Part shown: piece after piece, positions 46,501-61,500 of the stretch | Position numbering within the stretch: position 1 is the first letter of the stretch | How the letters are laid out: every line of letters starts with the position of its first letter | Assembly: GCA_035610835.1 (NCBI GenBank) | Contig: CM069455.1 | Coordinates: 51,626,639-51,690,638 of the forward strand | Direction: 5' to 3' | DNA: 64,000 nt | Source of the DNA: Ophiura sarsii | Lineage: Eukaryota; Echinodermata; Ophiuroidea; Amphilepidida; Ophiuridae | Translations under genes and position numbers: made by a program | The notes under the pieces: model-generated | What the model was told of the DNA's origin: nothing | The model's database searches: none | Seen by the model: only the letters and a program-made list of their open reading frames with translations

Positions 46501-49500
46501 TATTTTTCTCATCATCATACTGAAATTTGACGGCCTTAATCGGTATAATTACGGAGAAATCGATGAAATAACGTCGAATTACCGTGAATGGTGGTAACCA
46601 CCGATATAGTTTGTGTACTACTCAATGGGTACAGTTCACAGCATCTTGTGCGTCTAAAATAAGAACCATTAGAGCTATGCAACTCAACTTTGGAACACGA
46701 CTTTTTTAAGGATGACCTTTCATGTAGAATAGAAAACTTCAAGTTGAAAATCGGAATGTGATCGGGTCATCTACCTTTAATTAGTGATTTTAATTAGTTC
46801 AATTACCAATTAGAATTCATGTACTACATGTACATGTAGTCATTATAATATTGTATTAGTAGGCCTATGTGATTAACAGTGTTTTTTGCTCATTCAGCTT
46901 CTTGTAGCAACCCAGTATTTCACTCAATTTTTTTCCCAAGGGTATTGACCCTTGGGATAAAAAAGTAAAGGGTCAAAATGGAAAGTGAAGGGTGAAAAAA
47001 ATTCCGTTAAATTTAAGCGCGATTTTTCTTCGCTTTTTAAAAAAAATACTTTTCGGTATAACATCAAATATATCCATCCAAATATATTTTTGTGTAGTTT
47101 AGTTAATTATTTAAATGATTTTTAAAAATGTATTTGTTTATTATTTAATGGGGTTGAGGGGGGAGCCTTAGTTTTTCTCTATAGTTGGGGTCTTGTTTTT
47201 AACCCCCCCCCCACCACACCCCACCCTCCCCCTCCCACCCTCCTCCACCCCCACCCCCACCCCTAGACTTGCAATCCAACAATGGGTGATGAAAATTTGT
47301 TGCCAAGAAGTGATCATGTGATCCTCCAATTCTTGCATGTTTCAGATCAAAATAAAACACTCTTAGTCTTGCAAATAATGATGAACAAATAATACTCCTA
47401 CTCAGGAAGGGCTCAGGAAAAGAAAACCTTTGAAATTACTTTTTATGAAGTTTTCATTGATAATAATAATACAGGCAATATCCATATGAGTCAATAATAA
47501 CAATTTTGAAGGGAAGCCCTGAAATTTGTATACAATTTGGTGGGAAAACGTGGCCGGCCCGCCCGGCTCCGTGTTTTGTTTACCAAATCCAAAATATTAA
47601 ATATATAAGCTTACTTTACTCCATTAAGGGCAGTGTCAACCCGGCACTTGTTTCAAAAATTGAATTTCATATTTCTCTATTATTTAATACTTTTATATGT
47701 ATTCTATCATTACCATCATAAGTAACTAATCGGAAGCGATTATTTCCCGTTCTTTTGGGTGATTTTAAATTGTTGTTTTGGTAAGTTTGAGTCAGGAAAA
47801 GGCGCATGGTTATTTGGCGGGAATTTAAGCGGAGTTCCGCGCTTTTCAAATGCTGCGACAGCTGTTCGATCATTGCGTCGCGCGCTGAAACTTCCCGCGC
47901 GTAATACTAGACGCGCCGCTTAATATCCGCGACGTAGACGCGAAAAACAAAAGAGCGCAAAACAATGTCTAAAAATGTAAACAAAGGCCAATCTTACGAT
48001 CATTTAAATTTCAGTTTTCTTCCAATTTCTTCACATTGTGACAATATAAATTGAATCTGATAGTTTAATATGATTGTTCATAATAGTATACTCGCTTTTT
48101 AGGTCACACGCCCGTGTATTCCGTGAACATTTAGCTTTAAATGGTGGAAAATGTCAATATTTTTACTAAATCGATGTTTTCTAGAAGTTCAAAATTGAAG
48201 GAATTTTACGAATTTTCAGACAACATAACTAAAAATATATCAAAGTATCAGGTAAGCTTTTACTACCATTGTGTAGAGGACTTTCAGCGCTAGGAGGCAA
48301 TTTTTTATTTTTTCGATTATGGATTTTAAACTCGAGATATGCATCCATTTCTAGCAAAATGTATGCAAAAAAACACGACTTTTATACTTTTCCGATGTTT
48401 TTAGCAATATTTCCAAAACCAAGCTTTATTTTGGAAAAAGAAAAATTTGCCTCCTAGACAAAGTTGTCTTGTTTACAAAAACGTATATTTGAACAAATTA
48501 CCATTTTTTATTTTATAGTTATGCTGTCTGAAAAATTTGGGGTAAAAAAATCACTTTTTGGTTCATTTCTCAAAATTTAGTTTATTTGGTATCACATTGA
48601 TATCACCATCGGATTCCCTATCAAATATCCTTTCTAAAAATGTATACTTTTATGTACTTTTATTCAATATTCTCAAACTTAGAAGCAAAAGTTGATCATC
48701 AAAATAATAGGGTTGACACTTCCCTTAACATTCAATTCATGTCTAAATTTACTTTAAACAAAGTGTACTACAATCAATCCCCATGCTTATAGTTTGTAAA
48801 CAAAGCCTTTCTAAACATCAATACCACTTGAAAACAGCAAGGAAACTTCGCAACAGTTTTAGTTTATAACAACAATAAACGTGCATCGATCGATCGTACT
48901 TCTCGACATTGAAAAATTATTGTTTTATGACATGATCGGGACTTTTCCATTTAATCTGTAGGGGTGTATATAATTTTGTAATTTACAAAATGCCATTACA
49001 CCATGGTACACGACAAAACAAACTTGAATTCTTTATTTATTTCAAATCTATGATAATTAGGTAATTGATTGTTATTATTCCGAACAACTCTGTTTACTGA
49101 TAGATCGTTTCATTTTTAGTGACATATTTAAAGTAGTTACCCATTTAACTAAATACTCCGACCCATTGAATTACCCTTGTGAGGTCATGACCTGAACATC
49201 TGTAAACGATCGCCGCACGATAACACAAATAAATCTCTACCAATCACAAAGCTCTTTTGTATTTACAAAAATATAATTGTAATTTATTCATCATCACATG
49301 ACTTTTTTATGAATGAATTATGTTGAATATTCATTAATGTTGTCGTCTTCAAAAGAAACGGGAACCATCAGGGTTCGTAATGGCGGACTTTTTAGATAGC
49401 CACATGTATTTTCAATACGATTTACGCTGGGTGACCCCCGGCGTCGTACGCTCACTGCCTTTAGCCATTAAAAGCTATTGTAATTAAAGCACCTTGTAAT

Positions 49501-52500
49501 GCAATACAATACAATGCAATGCAATATGAATGCTGACGACACGATGTTGTTTATTAAAACGACATCGAAACATGATTGTGAGTCATGCTCTTAAAAGGGT
49601 CTTGAATCAATAATCACCCATTATTTCTTGTATCAACTAACAACGTTTCTGAAGAGGGTGGCATATGTAAACAATCTCTAGACTATGCTCTTTTGAAGTT
49701 GGGTTTGAAGTAGGCCTACTTATTTCTTTAGAAGACGACGGTCTTTTGTTTATCTCATTCAAATAAATTCGATATTATAAATCATCTGTCAATTGAATTT
49801 CAATCAGTCGTGTCAAGTAGGCCTAGAGATGAATGCACTTTCACTATCAAGTGGCCCTTGATCATGTTGATGTACATTTTATTGTAATACCGTGCGTGGG
49901 TGGTATTTTTGATGAATGGATTGATCAACTTGAGATCGGCGAAAATGCTGTGCGTGAACCACTGGATCAATAAGCGGCTGGTTTTAAATGGCGACTCGTA
50001 ACATCAGACTTTTGAGGACCCGTGGGAAATGAAAAGTTGTGCGTCAAAAATACCCTTGGGGTTTAAAGTCAAGCGTGAGATTCAATAGTCAAGCGTCGAT
50101 TACCCGGAAGTTCGGGTCTCTGAAATTGCTGCAACCGTAATTTGTATTATCACTATGTAGTTCACGTTTAGTACAAATGTATAGGGAATTTCACACGTCC
50201 TTCCGTTACTGTCCTTCCGTTACCGAATCTTTAATTACGTTTGGCTATGTTTTAAGTAAACGGAATGACAAATTTCCAAATGAACAGTGTCAAAGTATTG
50301 CCAAAACCAGAGGGATCTCATCAAATAACATTAAAATAACATTGACTCACACACTTCAGAGCGTTTTCGCAATATATGGTGGTAGTGAAAAACCCGTGTC
50401 CATTTCACCGTCCTTCCGTTACCGCGCTCATTAATATGCATAAGTCGTAAACGAAAGACAATTATGATGAATTTTTTAATGGATAAATGTTTTGGCTACA
50501 CTTAATATGATAAAAGGTATAAAATTGACTTACAACAAATACAGTTTTTCTGAAACAAGTGTTTGCAAGCTGAAAATTGTATCCGATTTGTCCTTCCGTT
50601 ACTGTCTGTCTTTTGTTGGTTTGTATCCAAACATTTTACTAATTAATGACCAAGACTTTATGTAAAAAACATGACGGTCGCTTACACGGTTACACGACCG
50701 CAAATTCCAACGGTTAAACGGTCACAAGAGTAAACATACAAAACCCTCACATCACTATTAATGAAAAACTATTTTTCGCCATCAAAGTTAAGATTTCTAA
50801 CATGAATTATATCTCGACTTAAGGGGCATTGAGAGATACGTATGGGAGTGCGCCCTCAATTATCCTGGAAATTAGTTTTTTTGCATCAAAGTAATACTTA
50901 GGCATATATTACTAACTACCATCTGAAACAGTTTACCAACATTCGCCGTTTATCAAAATTTCATGATTTTCTTATAGTTGCTGAATTCGGAAGTTATGCT
51001 AAGTTTTACTCACAGATTTTCGCGGCAAATCTCAACCCGGTAGTGCCGTTATTTGCTTATTTAGTTTGGCATGAAGGCGATGTCAGAATTGTATGATATT
51101 TTGGATTTGGGCTATGTTGATGATTATCTTTACGTTATTTGCTCATTTAGTATATCGATACATCTCTCAATGCCCATTTAAAGTCCCAGGGGTAAAAGTA
51201 GTGTACGTGGCTGTGGTGTATTATTTTTATTAAATTAAAAGCTTACTAATTCGCGATCAATTATTCAATGTTTGGAAAGCTATATAATCAGACAATTTAA
51301 TTTCACTCATGGGCACCCAATGTCTCACCTCAATTACACCTCTCTGGTCTCACCCCTAATTTACGTATATTTGGGGGTAAAAAGGGGTGGGACTATTATA
51401 GTATACATGGGAATAAATGCCATCTTTTTCATTTGTGAAAAACACATGAAAAAGTGTCTATCTTTATTTTTAAATCAGACATGAAATTTTTCCCCGCTCC
51501 CATTGCCAAGATTGAAGGCTCAATTTTAAGAGTTTACATTCAATGTAATACATTGCGTGTCTCAATGTCCCTTATAAGGACTTTTGTGCTGTCAATCAAA
51601 GCGTTGTCAAGATGGCACCTCATTTCAAGAGTGCATACTTACGTCTACATGTCCATATAATAGGAGGCTTCAGTTTTGTGATTCAAATTTCCTCTGGACG
51701 TACATGTACAGATAAATTCAGGGGGTACGTAACGGTCCCTGGGGCTGGTCACGACAACATTAGATTTTGGAGGTAGACTGTATTTTTGCCGATAATTTCA
51801 TCATTCACCACTGTCACGGATACGAATCATTAAAAGCCTAGTCACTACGGAACAACCACAGGAACAAAGGACAACTTTGGGAACTACAAATGTCAATATG
51901 TCAATTGTAACTCAAAAAGAAGGATTTTAAGGTAAGGCCTAATGAGAATTTTAAAAGCTATGTGCGCTGTCTTCTGAGATAAGAGTGGCCTTTTCCTTTA
52001 TCAGACCCTTTAAAATCTGATTGTTCAGCTTCACATCTAACTGTTGTACTACATATGAATATGATCTTTCCTTTCCAGGGTACAAGATTGCAGTCATCGA
52101 GAATCTAGGAGCCACATTGGTGAGTGATTGCAGATTCAGTACATTAATATAACTTGTATTTGTTCGTGCGCACAAATATCCATGTCGTTGCGCATTTATT
52201 GGTGAAGGTGTGTGTGTCTGCGCATCAAAAGTCAGTATCAGCGAGCGGGTGAGCATCAATATATTTTCCATTTGGGCCAGGGGATAAATATTAGCGTCAC
52301 AATTATCACCAATTTGGAACTGATCAAACTATATTCTAAGCAGATAATATGTGTGTGGTTGTGATGAGGCTTGCTATGTATAGTTTATGGCATGACTGAG
52401 ACAGCAAGTCTTTGACACTTTTGTGATCTTAATAGTCATTGATAGCGTCGAGATCCTGCCCATAATATAGGCCGTATACTGTAATGTATCTGCCTACAGA

Positions 52501-55494
52501 CAACCAAAGTGTCATTCCTGTTAGTCCTGCAGGTTAACTCCTAAAATATACCTGGTAGCTGGTATAGTGAACATTTACATGTAATAACACTGCAAATTAT
52601 GAGCGTTTACTTTTGGACAAACTAAAAGTAAACTCAAAAGTAAATGCAATACTAAACACTTGTGAGCCAAACAACTAAGCTGTTTTCCACCCAGCCTCTA
52701 ATCAATAACTGTCCCATTATATCACAGATGGTGGAAACATCTGTGATTATATTTACTCACTTGGAGCGTGCTTTGAGGTAAATTGGGTGCAAAATGCAAG
52801 AAACGATTAGTTTTGCGTTCAGTTTTGTGTTTAGTTTTGTGTTTAGAATTGCGTTTACTTTTGAGTTTACTATTAGTTTGTCCAAAAGTAACTGTTATGT
52901 CTGACAGATGTACATGTTGTATAGAGATCGAAAGCAAGAATGTGATTACGGGAGATGCGAGTGTTGGGTCGCCATTAATTTTTCTATCACAACACATTGC
53001 TTCCGAATTCGTCACGAGTTACTCAGTCATTGCGATTAATGCGTGGTATTGTGAAGTAATAATGGAAGTTCAAAGGAATGCTGATGATAAAAAGATCGAT
53101 GCTGGCTTAAAGAACAAATTCAAATGGCAATAATGGCTTGAAACAAAGGGACGAAAAGGGATATTTATCCAATAAAGGGAATCCTCTGCTGAAAATTCAC
53201 GGGGGCTATTTCATGGATTTTTATCATTAATTTTTTTCACCCTCGCCATTGCCTTCAGGGGGGCCATTTTACACATTTTGGGGGTGAATCACCCCGGAGC
53301 CCTCGTCTATTTTTTTCCCTGAATGATACCAAACCGAAACCTAGTAAAAGGTACACAGGTAATAAATAAAGTGTGATAAAGTTTGACAGATTCGATGACA
53401 AACCGGTTTTGACTCAAGAAATTTAATCATCTTTGTGTTTCAGTTGAAAACTTTGGATTGGTGTGAGAAAAGTCGCATTGTTTAATTGTCTTACATGTAT
53501 GAAGTTGTCACTGTTTAACCAAAAAGGCCATTTCTCTATTGAGTGTAATTAATGTTTAATTTATTTTACAGGACCAGTTTGACACACTTGATTTCTCCGA
53601 TAATGAGTTGCGTAAAGTTGAAGGATTCCCACTGTTAAAGAGACTCACAACAGTTCTACTAAACAACAACAGAATATGGTGAGAGCACAAAGTGAATGGG
53701 CATATCCTTGGTGTAAGACATTCATAAGTTAGACGAGTGTCAAGACCCCATTACACTTCACAGTATAAATGTGTATAATCCTTTAATCCCTCAATATAGG
53801 ATTTTGTGCTAGGTTAATTCTGTGCTGTCATTTGTATTGATGATTATTAGCTTGAATTTATCCAAAATGTCAAACCGGGGTCCACCAGCATGGGAGTCAG
53901 TGTCTTAGTTCACTTGGCCAGGGGGTTGCTCGCCCGTTTGTATTCAACAATTTCATCTGCATTTATCACCTGTCGTGATCGCCCGGGTAAATGACAGAGG
54001 GAGCCAGTGGCGACACTAGGGAGGGGGGGGGGGGGGGGGGGGGGAATCCTTCCCCCAGTCAGCTCAAGTCCCATCCCACTTTTCCCCCTAAGCAATCGAA
54101 ATTGTTGACTTTTAATGGAAAAATTACTTAAAATTATCTTGCAATTGATCTGAAATGTCCATATTCAGAACAAATTAAGCTAATTTCAGGCAATTTTTAC
54201 AATAAAGCCAAGATTTGTGCGTGCTTCACATTTTGGTCTTTCTCCCCGTTTCCCCCCACCCCAATTTACATGTAGATGCTGGTGCCGCCACTGGAGGGGA
54301 GTAATATGCTGCTAGTATAGTTTTCAATGGGAATAAAGACATGGAAAGATGTAATGATTTAGGAAATTTGTTCTACAAATGTATGCGATCACCAGCAAAT
54401 GCAAAAAAATAGGGCCACAGTTCTTTTACTAAACACTGGTTTAGCCCAAAACTGATGCTAACTAAACTCATTTTAATAAGTTTAAAGGTGTATGTTCCGA
54501 TCACTTTTTGGGGGCTGTAATTTTTTTTTCACATCAAGATATTTTGTTATCAGGATAATCCCTATATTTTTCTCATTATGTCTGTAAAATCTTAGGGGCC
54601 AGAAATGTTCCATTTAGAAATTATAAGCTAAAATGTAGTGAATAACTGCCAAAGGTGATTAACCACCAACCAGTTTGTGTACTACTCAATGGGCAAATAT
54701 TTTGTGACCTTGTGGTTCTAAAAATAGAACCGTTGGAGTTATGCAACTCAAACTTTGGAATGCAACAATTTTAAGGATGACCTTTGTCCTTTCATGTAAA
54801 ATAGAAAATATCAAGTTGAAAATCGGTCCAGCAATCGGAACATCCACCTTTAAACACAAGTTTATTTTTTAGACGTTTAATAAAACACATTTTTTAAACA
54901 TGATAAAAGTTTTTGAAGCGTGCCATTATATGGAGTGGTGTTTATTCAATAATCAGCGATTCAAATGGGTTATCGTAGAAATGAAAGGAATGCATCAAAT
55001 GTAAGTCAATATTCTGCATTTATATTGTTCAACTCGAAATGCACCAACTATGCGCCATAGCGGTGCAGCAAAGAAAATCATGACTTGCAGTTAGTGAAAA
55101 TGTTTAGTTAAACACAAGTTAATTAACTACCCCCATACCCATGTTTAAAGTTACAAACTGTTAGCGATTTAGACACGTGTTTAAGTGAACTTCACAGATA
55201 AACGTGTGTTTAGCTTAAAACCATGTTTGAATACGTATAAGAATACAGCACTTGATGTCTCTAAAATGTAATGTTACATGCTATACAGAATAAAAATAAT
55301 TAACACTAACATTCCTTTCTCTAACTTAAACATTTTTCATTATTACAGTCGGATTGCAGAAGGCTTAGAAAGCAACTTACCAAGGTTGGAAACAATTATC
55401 CTCACAAATAACAGCATACAAGAACTGGTAGGTTTCAAAAATGACAAAAAACATGATATATATGTAGCCACGTAAATGTGACCCAGTGGTGTGT

Positions 55495-55531
<37 letters not shown>

Positions 55532-58500
55532 GATCCTGCTCAATTGTAATCACAGGCTTCAGATTTTGGAAGGTACACATTATTTGTTTACTAAACTTCT
55601 TTTATATCAAATTTGACAGACATATCAGATATATGGTTCTTGGATATGGAGCACTGGTCAGAAATAGTGTACTTTAGGTGTCTCACACATGTTTCAAGGC
55701 TCTGATGCATCATTTGATTAAATAAAGGACACTTAATTTACCGTATAGTTAATGTACACCCCATCCCACTATTATACCATTAGTGATTGATGACCAGTGC
55801 TCAAAATAGTATAGGGCCAGGTGCTATAGGGTCTATGCCCACCCACTAAATCTGATGCCATTTAATAATGGCTGTCATCTGCATGGCCAAGAACCTATGG
55901 TCATATGAGGTCATCACTTCAGAATTGTGGCTTATTTTGAGCTCTGTGAAAAAGATGTCTGTGTTGTTTCAGCAAATAATTATATCTTTGTTATTCTTTT
56001 TATTTCATTCCGTAACAGGGAGATTTAGATACACTATCAAGTATTCCACATCTGAGAACATTAAGGTAAGGCTTAAGACCCTTGAGGAAAGAAATTCCCC
56101 TCATCACCCACCATTTGGCAATCACACCAATGACAGGCAGTCCAAAATCACTGACCATCCAGAAATAGAACCTGGGACCTTACGGGTACTAAGACTGATG
56201 CTCTATCAATTGAGCATAATGAGTCAGAGAAGGAAAAACATTGTTTTCTACAGGGATACAAGACTTTCAGAAATATCTGGAATTCCAGAGATATAAGGCC
56301 ATTACATTTTTTTCATTTTTTTTTCATTTATGATGATATTTCAGCATAAAAAGAGCCAAAAATTGAGTGGTTTTTTTGAGGGGGGGGGGGGGGGGGCGGG
56401 GGGGCGGGGGTGTTACCCTGTAGCCTTTTTGCCAGACGAGCCCCCATAAAAGTTTGATGCCACACACAAATGCTAGGGCCGTTTGGCCAAGCTTGCATAA
56501 AAAGTTCAGGAAATGGATCAATCACCCACTTGCATCCCTGTTTATTCAAGAAATTCTGTTCAGGCTGTTCCTCAATACGTTCATAAATTCAACAATTTGT
56601 TTCTTTGGGTGAGAAATGTAATTTTAAAAGAAGAAAAAATGTTACTATAAGTATCTGGTAATTCAATTCACCCAATCATGCAACACAACACAACATAACC
56701 AGCAACTTGCACTATTTCCCCTCAAACCATATTATATTTGTTCACTGCGTAGCCATCTAACCAACAGAAAACATGTATACAGATACTACCAAATAACCAT
56801 ACATACCATGGATAACTAAGTATGACACCACCACATGTGTATAATAGATGGGAAGTTATTTATCGTACTACTACATGTTTGCTCTATACCTATACTTTAT
56901 ACTCTATTATCTTTTGAGCTTGTAATTACTACAACACCCAGTAGCAGTAGCCTAAAAAACTACAAATTACATGCTTGCCATGTTATCCAGTAGCGTATCT
57001 CCCTAGGGGTCATAGGGGGGCTTGGACCGGGAAGGCCAGCTCAAACTACCAGACTAAAAATGATGAAGTGAAAAGTGAAGGGGACAAGGGAAGAAAGGGA
57101 GATGAAGAATTGGGGGGACCCAATATTTGATTTTTTTTTGGGTCAATTTTTCACGCCGGATTGGAGGACGCCTTGTGTCCCCCCCCCCCCACATTCAAAT
57201 TTGTGACTCGGCTGACAGCATGGTAAAGTCTAAATTCCACCAGGGAAAATATCCTGTGCCCCCTCTGACTAGTGACCCCAGATATTGATGTTACCAATAC
57301 CGTAGATGTACTGTATTATCCCTATTAAGTGCCCATGCTCTTATAAGCGCCCACCCCATTTTCCCAATGACCACTAAAAATAATTCCTGATAAGCGCCCA
57401 TCTTTTCAATTAGCCACTGTGTATGGTATGTTTACCGAACAAAAATGTCTTCGCAACCTTGCTGAAAAAGGTAACTTAATAAGTGCCCACCCAAAATAAC
57501 TTTGCTAACTGCCCTGGGCGCTTAATAGGGATAAAATGGTAGATGACTATAGAAAGATTACATTGGATGGGTAAGTGAGTCCTCATCCTCACCCACTACT
57601 CTCCATGCCTTAATACCTATTGTTTATTCTCTGTACATGTAGTTTACTACGCAACCCAGTCACCAACAGAAAACACTACAGATTATATGTTGTCCATAAA
57701 GTACCACAGATCAAACTGCTAGACTTCAGGAAAGTCAGACAAAGGGTAAGTACAGGATTGAGGAAATAATTCTTGAAAAAGTTCATCAGGACTGTTATCA
57801 GGGTTATAGCTAGGCCAGATTGACTAATTTTACATGTTACTCTGAATATATTGGCATGCCCATCGCCTTTGTTCACAATCTTGCCTTGCTTCCTTCAAAA
57901 GTAAAGGAGATATCACTGGGCATGTTTGTCATTCCGTACATGGGAGGATTTTCTGAAAAAGAAAACAATTGCGAAAAATATGTTCTATTTCCAGCAACCA
58001 AGTCAAATTTCCCAACATTATATTTGACATCTTTCCCACTATATTCTACATATTTGTATGCATAAACAGTAAAACTCCAAATTTGCTAACATTTTCGTCC
58101 ATACAAAAATGGACAATGCAAAGGGAAAATGTATAGGCCATCTATATAAACTGCTCACAAAAAGTATCGAAACACTTAGAAATGATCAAATATGTAACGG
58201 CTCGAAAGGGTATGCATTAATCGAAGCAAATAACCAAGTGCATAATTTTGTTCTGTGCATTTTGACACCTCGATCGTTGAGATACGATGTTGCGGAGCGG
58301 AGTTATTGTAATTTCAATGATCGTGGGTCCAGTTTCAAAAGTGACACTCATCCCTATTAAAAGGCACAAATTTGATCATTCTAAACAGTAATGCAAACCT
58401 CTTTCTATAGGATGATTGTCACTTTTGAAACTGAACCCACGACCATTGAAATGACAATAACTCCGCTCCGCAACATCGTATTACGCAAAACAAAATTATG

Positions 58501-61500
58501 CACTTGGTTATTTGCTTCGATTATTGCATACCCTTTCGAGCCGTTATATATTGGATCATTTCTAAGTGTTTCGATACTTTTTGTGAGCAGTTTATATTGG
58601 GATCATTCTTTATTTGAGCTCTGTATATAAACACATTATTGATTGTTATAACCCTGTACCCAGGAAAGAGAGCAGGCAGCTGCATTGTTCAAAGGCAAAA
58701 AGGGACAACAACTGGTCAAAGATCTGGGAAAGAGATCGAGAACGTAAGTTTGTATTTCACCCTAGAAAACCACAGGTATTAAAAAGGTCTGTCTGGTACG
58801 CCTCCGTCATGTCTGACAGTTCGTGACTTTCAAGATGGCTCTCCACTGTTGTCGGTCAGCAGCTAGTTTGTATACCCCTGCTAGAGGTTGTCCAGTAAGA
58901 TTTTTGATTCTGTCCATCCACCTTGCTCTAGGTCGCCCGCGTCTTCTTGAGCCTTCAATTTTCCCCTGCATAAGGACCTTTTCAAGGCAGTTGTCCTGAC
59001 GTCTGGCTATGTGACCGAAGTAGCTGAGAGTCTGGCGATTGACTGAGTCAAGTAGTCTCTTCTTCACACCAATATCATGTAGTACGCTAATATTTGTACG
59101 TTTAGCAACCCAGGGGATTTTGAGCATTTTCCGCCAGCACCAGAGTTCAAATGCATTTATCCTATCACGGTCTGCCTTGGTGAGTGACCATGTTTCACAG
59201 GAATAGGTGGCTATGGGGAAAACAAGTGCTCGAACAAGGCGCACTTTTGTTGCTTTGGTGACTCCTCTATCTGCCCAAATTGTGGAGAGATTTGCCATGG
59301 CAGATCTTGCCATTGTCAGACATCTTCTAATTTCTTGCTTACAGCTGCCATCCGTGGTGATAAGCGCTCCAAGAAAGTTGAACTGTGTTATTTGCTCAAC
59401 TTCCTTCCCATCTACCATCAAAGGGTCCGTTGGCTGGACTCCACCAATGATCATGATTTTGGTTTTAGCAACATTAAGACGTAGACCCATAGCCTCACTC
59501 TCGAGTTTCACTTTTTCAAGAACACACTGGAGATCCTCAAGGGTAGTGGTGAGAAGGGTAGTATCATCTGCATACCGCAAATTGCTTAGCTGCCATCCTC
59601 CAATTGACAGTCCACCATTCCAGTCGTTAAGGGCATTTCTCATGATGTATTCGGCATACATGTTGAAAAGTGTAGGCGAGAGAATGCAACCTTGACGCAC
59701 CCCCTGTCCAAGCGAGAACCATTCACTGTTTCCTTTCTCTGTATGTACACAGGCAAGTTGGCCATCATATAGGTTCTTGATTATATGCACAAGATGGGAT
59801 GGAATTCCAAGTGCCAGCAGGGCTTTCCACAAAGCACCGTATCTTACACAGTCAAACGTCTTAGCATAATCAATGAAGCAAAGAAATGCGGTCCTTTGAA
59901 ATTCATTACATTTCCCTATGATCTGACGAATGTTGGCAATATGGTCTCTGGTACCCCTTCCTGCTCTGGAGGGAGTTCTCTCTCAAGGTGTTGTCTGAGT
60001 CTCTCATTCAGGATGTGCAGCAGGATTTTACTTGCATGCGGTATTAGTGCTATAGTTCGATTATTTTTACATTCACTGATGTCGCCTTTCTTTGGAAGTG
60101 TCAAGAAAACAGATTTTTTCCAGTCCTCTGGCCAGACTTTTGTGCGCCAGATCTTGTTACAAAGCTGCAACATAATTCTGATTCCATTGTCACCAGTGCT
60201 CTTCAGCAGCTCACCAGGAATCTCATCAATACCAGGAGATTTATTGTTCTTCAATTTCTGCATGGCATTCCTAACCTCTGATAGCAAAATATCAGGTTCC
60301 TCTTCACCCAAGTCTAATTGTACGTTTATGTTAGTTTCCTGGGAGGCGAAGAGACCCATACAGTATTTCCTCCACCTGTCTTTGATGTCCTCACTTTCAG
60401 TTAACACTTTTCCATTCTCGTCTTTGATGACTGCTAGTCTTGCCGTTTTCTTGCCAGTGAGATCTTTGACTCCTTTAAACAGGCTTCTGCTATTATTTTG
60501 TGCACTATGATCTTCTAAAGCTTTACACAGCTGGTTGAGATGATTGCTTGTGTCACTCCTTGCCACCTGCTGTATTTCATTTGAAAGCTTTCGATACAGT
60601 TTACTGTGTTGTAGCCCTGCCTCTTTAAGCTGGCGTCTTTCATCGGCAAGATCAATAACCTCTTCTGTAAGCCACGGTTTTGACTTTTTGCTACGTTTCA
60701 TAGGGAGGTGTTTCTCAGCAGCACTTACTATGGTGTCTTTGATGTCCAGCCAGAGTTCTTCTGGTGTCATTTCATCTTCGGTGGCCATCAAAGCATCAAA
60801 TTTGTTCTTAGTCTCAATTAGGTATTGATCATTTATGTTCTGCAGGTCAAACCTCTTTGCTTTGGGTTCGTTTTTAATTCTCTTCAGCTTGATGCGTATA
60901 CAGGCTATAAGAAGCTGATGATCACTTCCTATGTCTGCTCCTGGTAGTGTTTTGGCATTTTTGACTGATGACCTCCATCGGTTCTTAATCAAAATGTAGT
61001 CTATTTGATTACGCACTTTGCCGCCAGGGCCTTGCCATGTGTATAGTCGTCTCGGGTGATGCTGAAACAAGGTATTAACTGCTGATAGTTTGTTTTCAAT
61101 GCAGAAATCCAATAGTAGGTTACCTCTTTCATTCCTTACACCTAAACCGTGTTTACCAATGGCCGCAGATTCCTCCTCATGTTGTAAACCTTTTCCTAGC
61201 TTTGCATTGAAGTCCCCTAAGATCACCACAAAGTCTCTCTTTGGGAGCCCATCCAAGACATCCTGCAGTTGACTGTAAAAGTTATTGATGTCTTCATCAG
61301 ATGCAGACGATGTCGGTGCATACACTTGAACTACACTAATATTCATTGGGGAAGCCTGGAGTCTTATTGTTATCATACGATCATTCACAGGGTTATAACC
61401 AAGCACATGTTTATTGATGTAGTGACTTGCAAAGAATGCAACACCATTTGAGCCTCCTTTGTCATTGCCAGAGTAATACACTGTAAAACCATCTTTAGTT

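Larger units (their letters stand above)
46913..50130. mobile_element. 3.2-kb insertion in right intron 1
   Basis: GCAACC occurs at 46,907-46,912 and 50,131-50,136; the left arm has it once (GGTTGC, 28,846-28,851), so the insert and a 6-bp duplication are visible directly. Its ends (CAGTATTTCACTC and GTCTCTGAAATTGCT) are only weakly complementary. No long ORF. It contains the nested TTAA element at 47,628-48,724, a C-rich tract, and near 49,500 a 'gcaatacaatacaatgcaat' microsatellite like a LINE tail. It may be a composite of several elements. Confidence 0.8.

Noticed and set aside
59207..60510. + strand ORFs of 162 and 241 codons
   Set aside because: Antisense shadows of the LINE reverse transcriptase.
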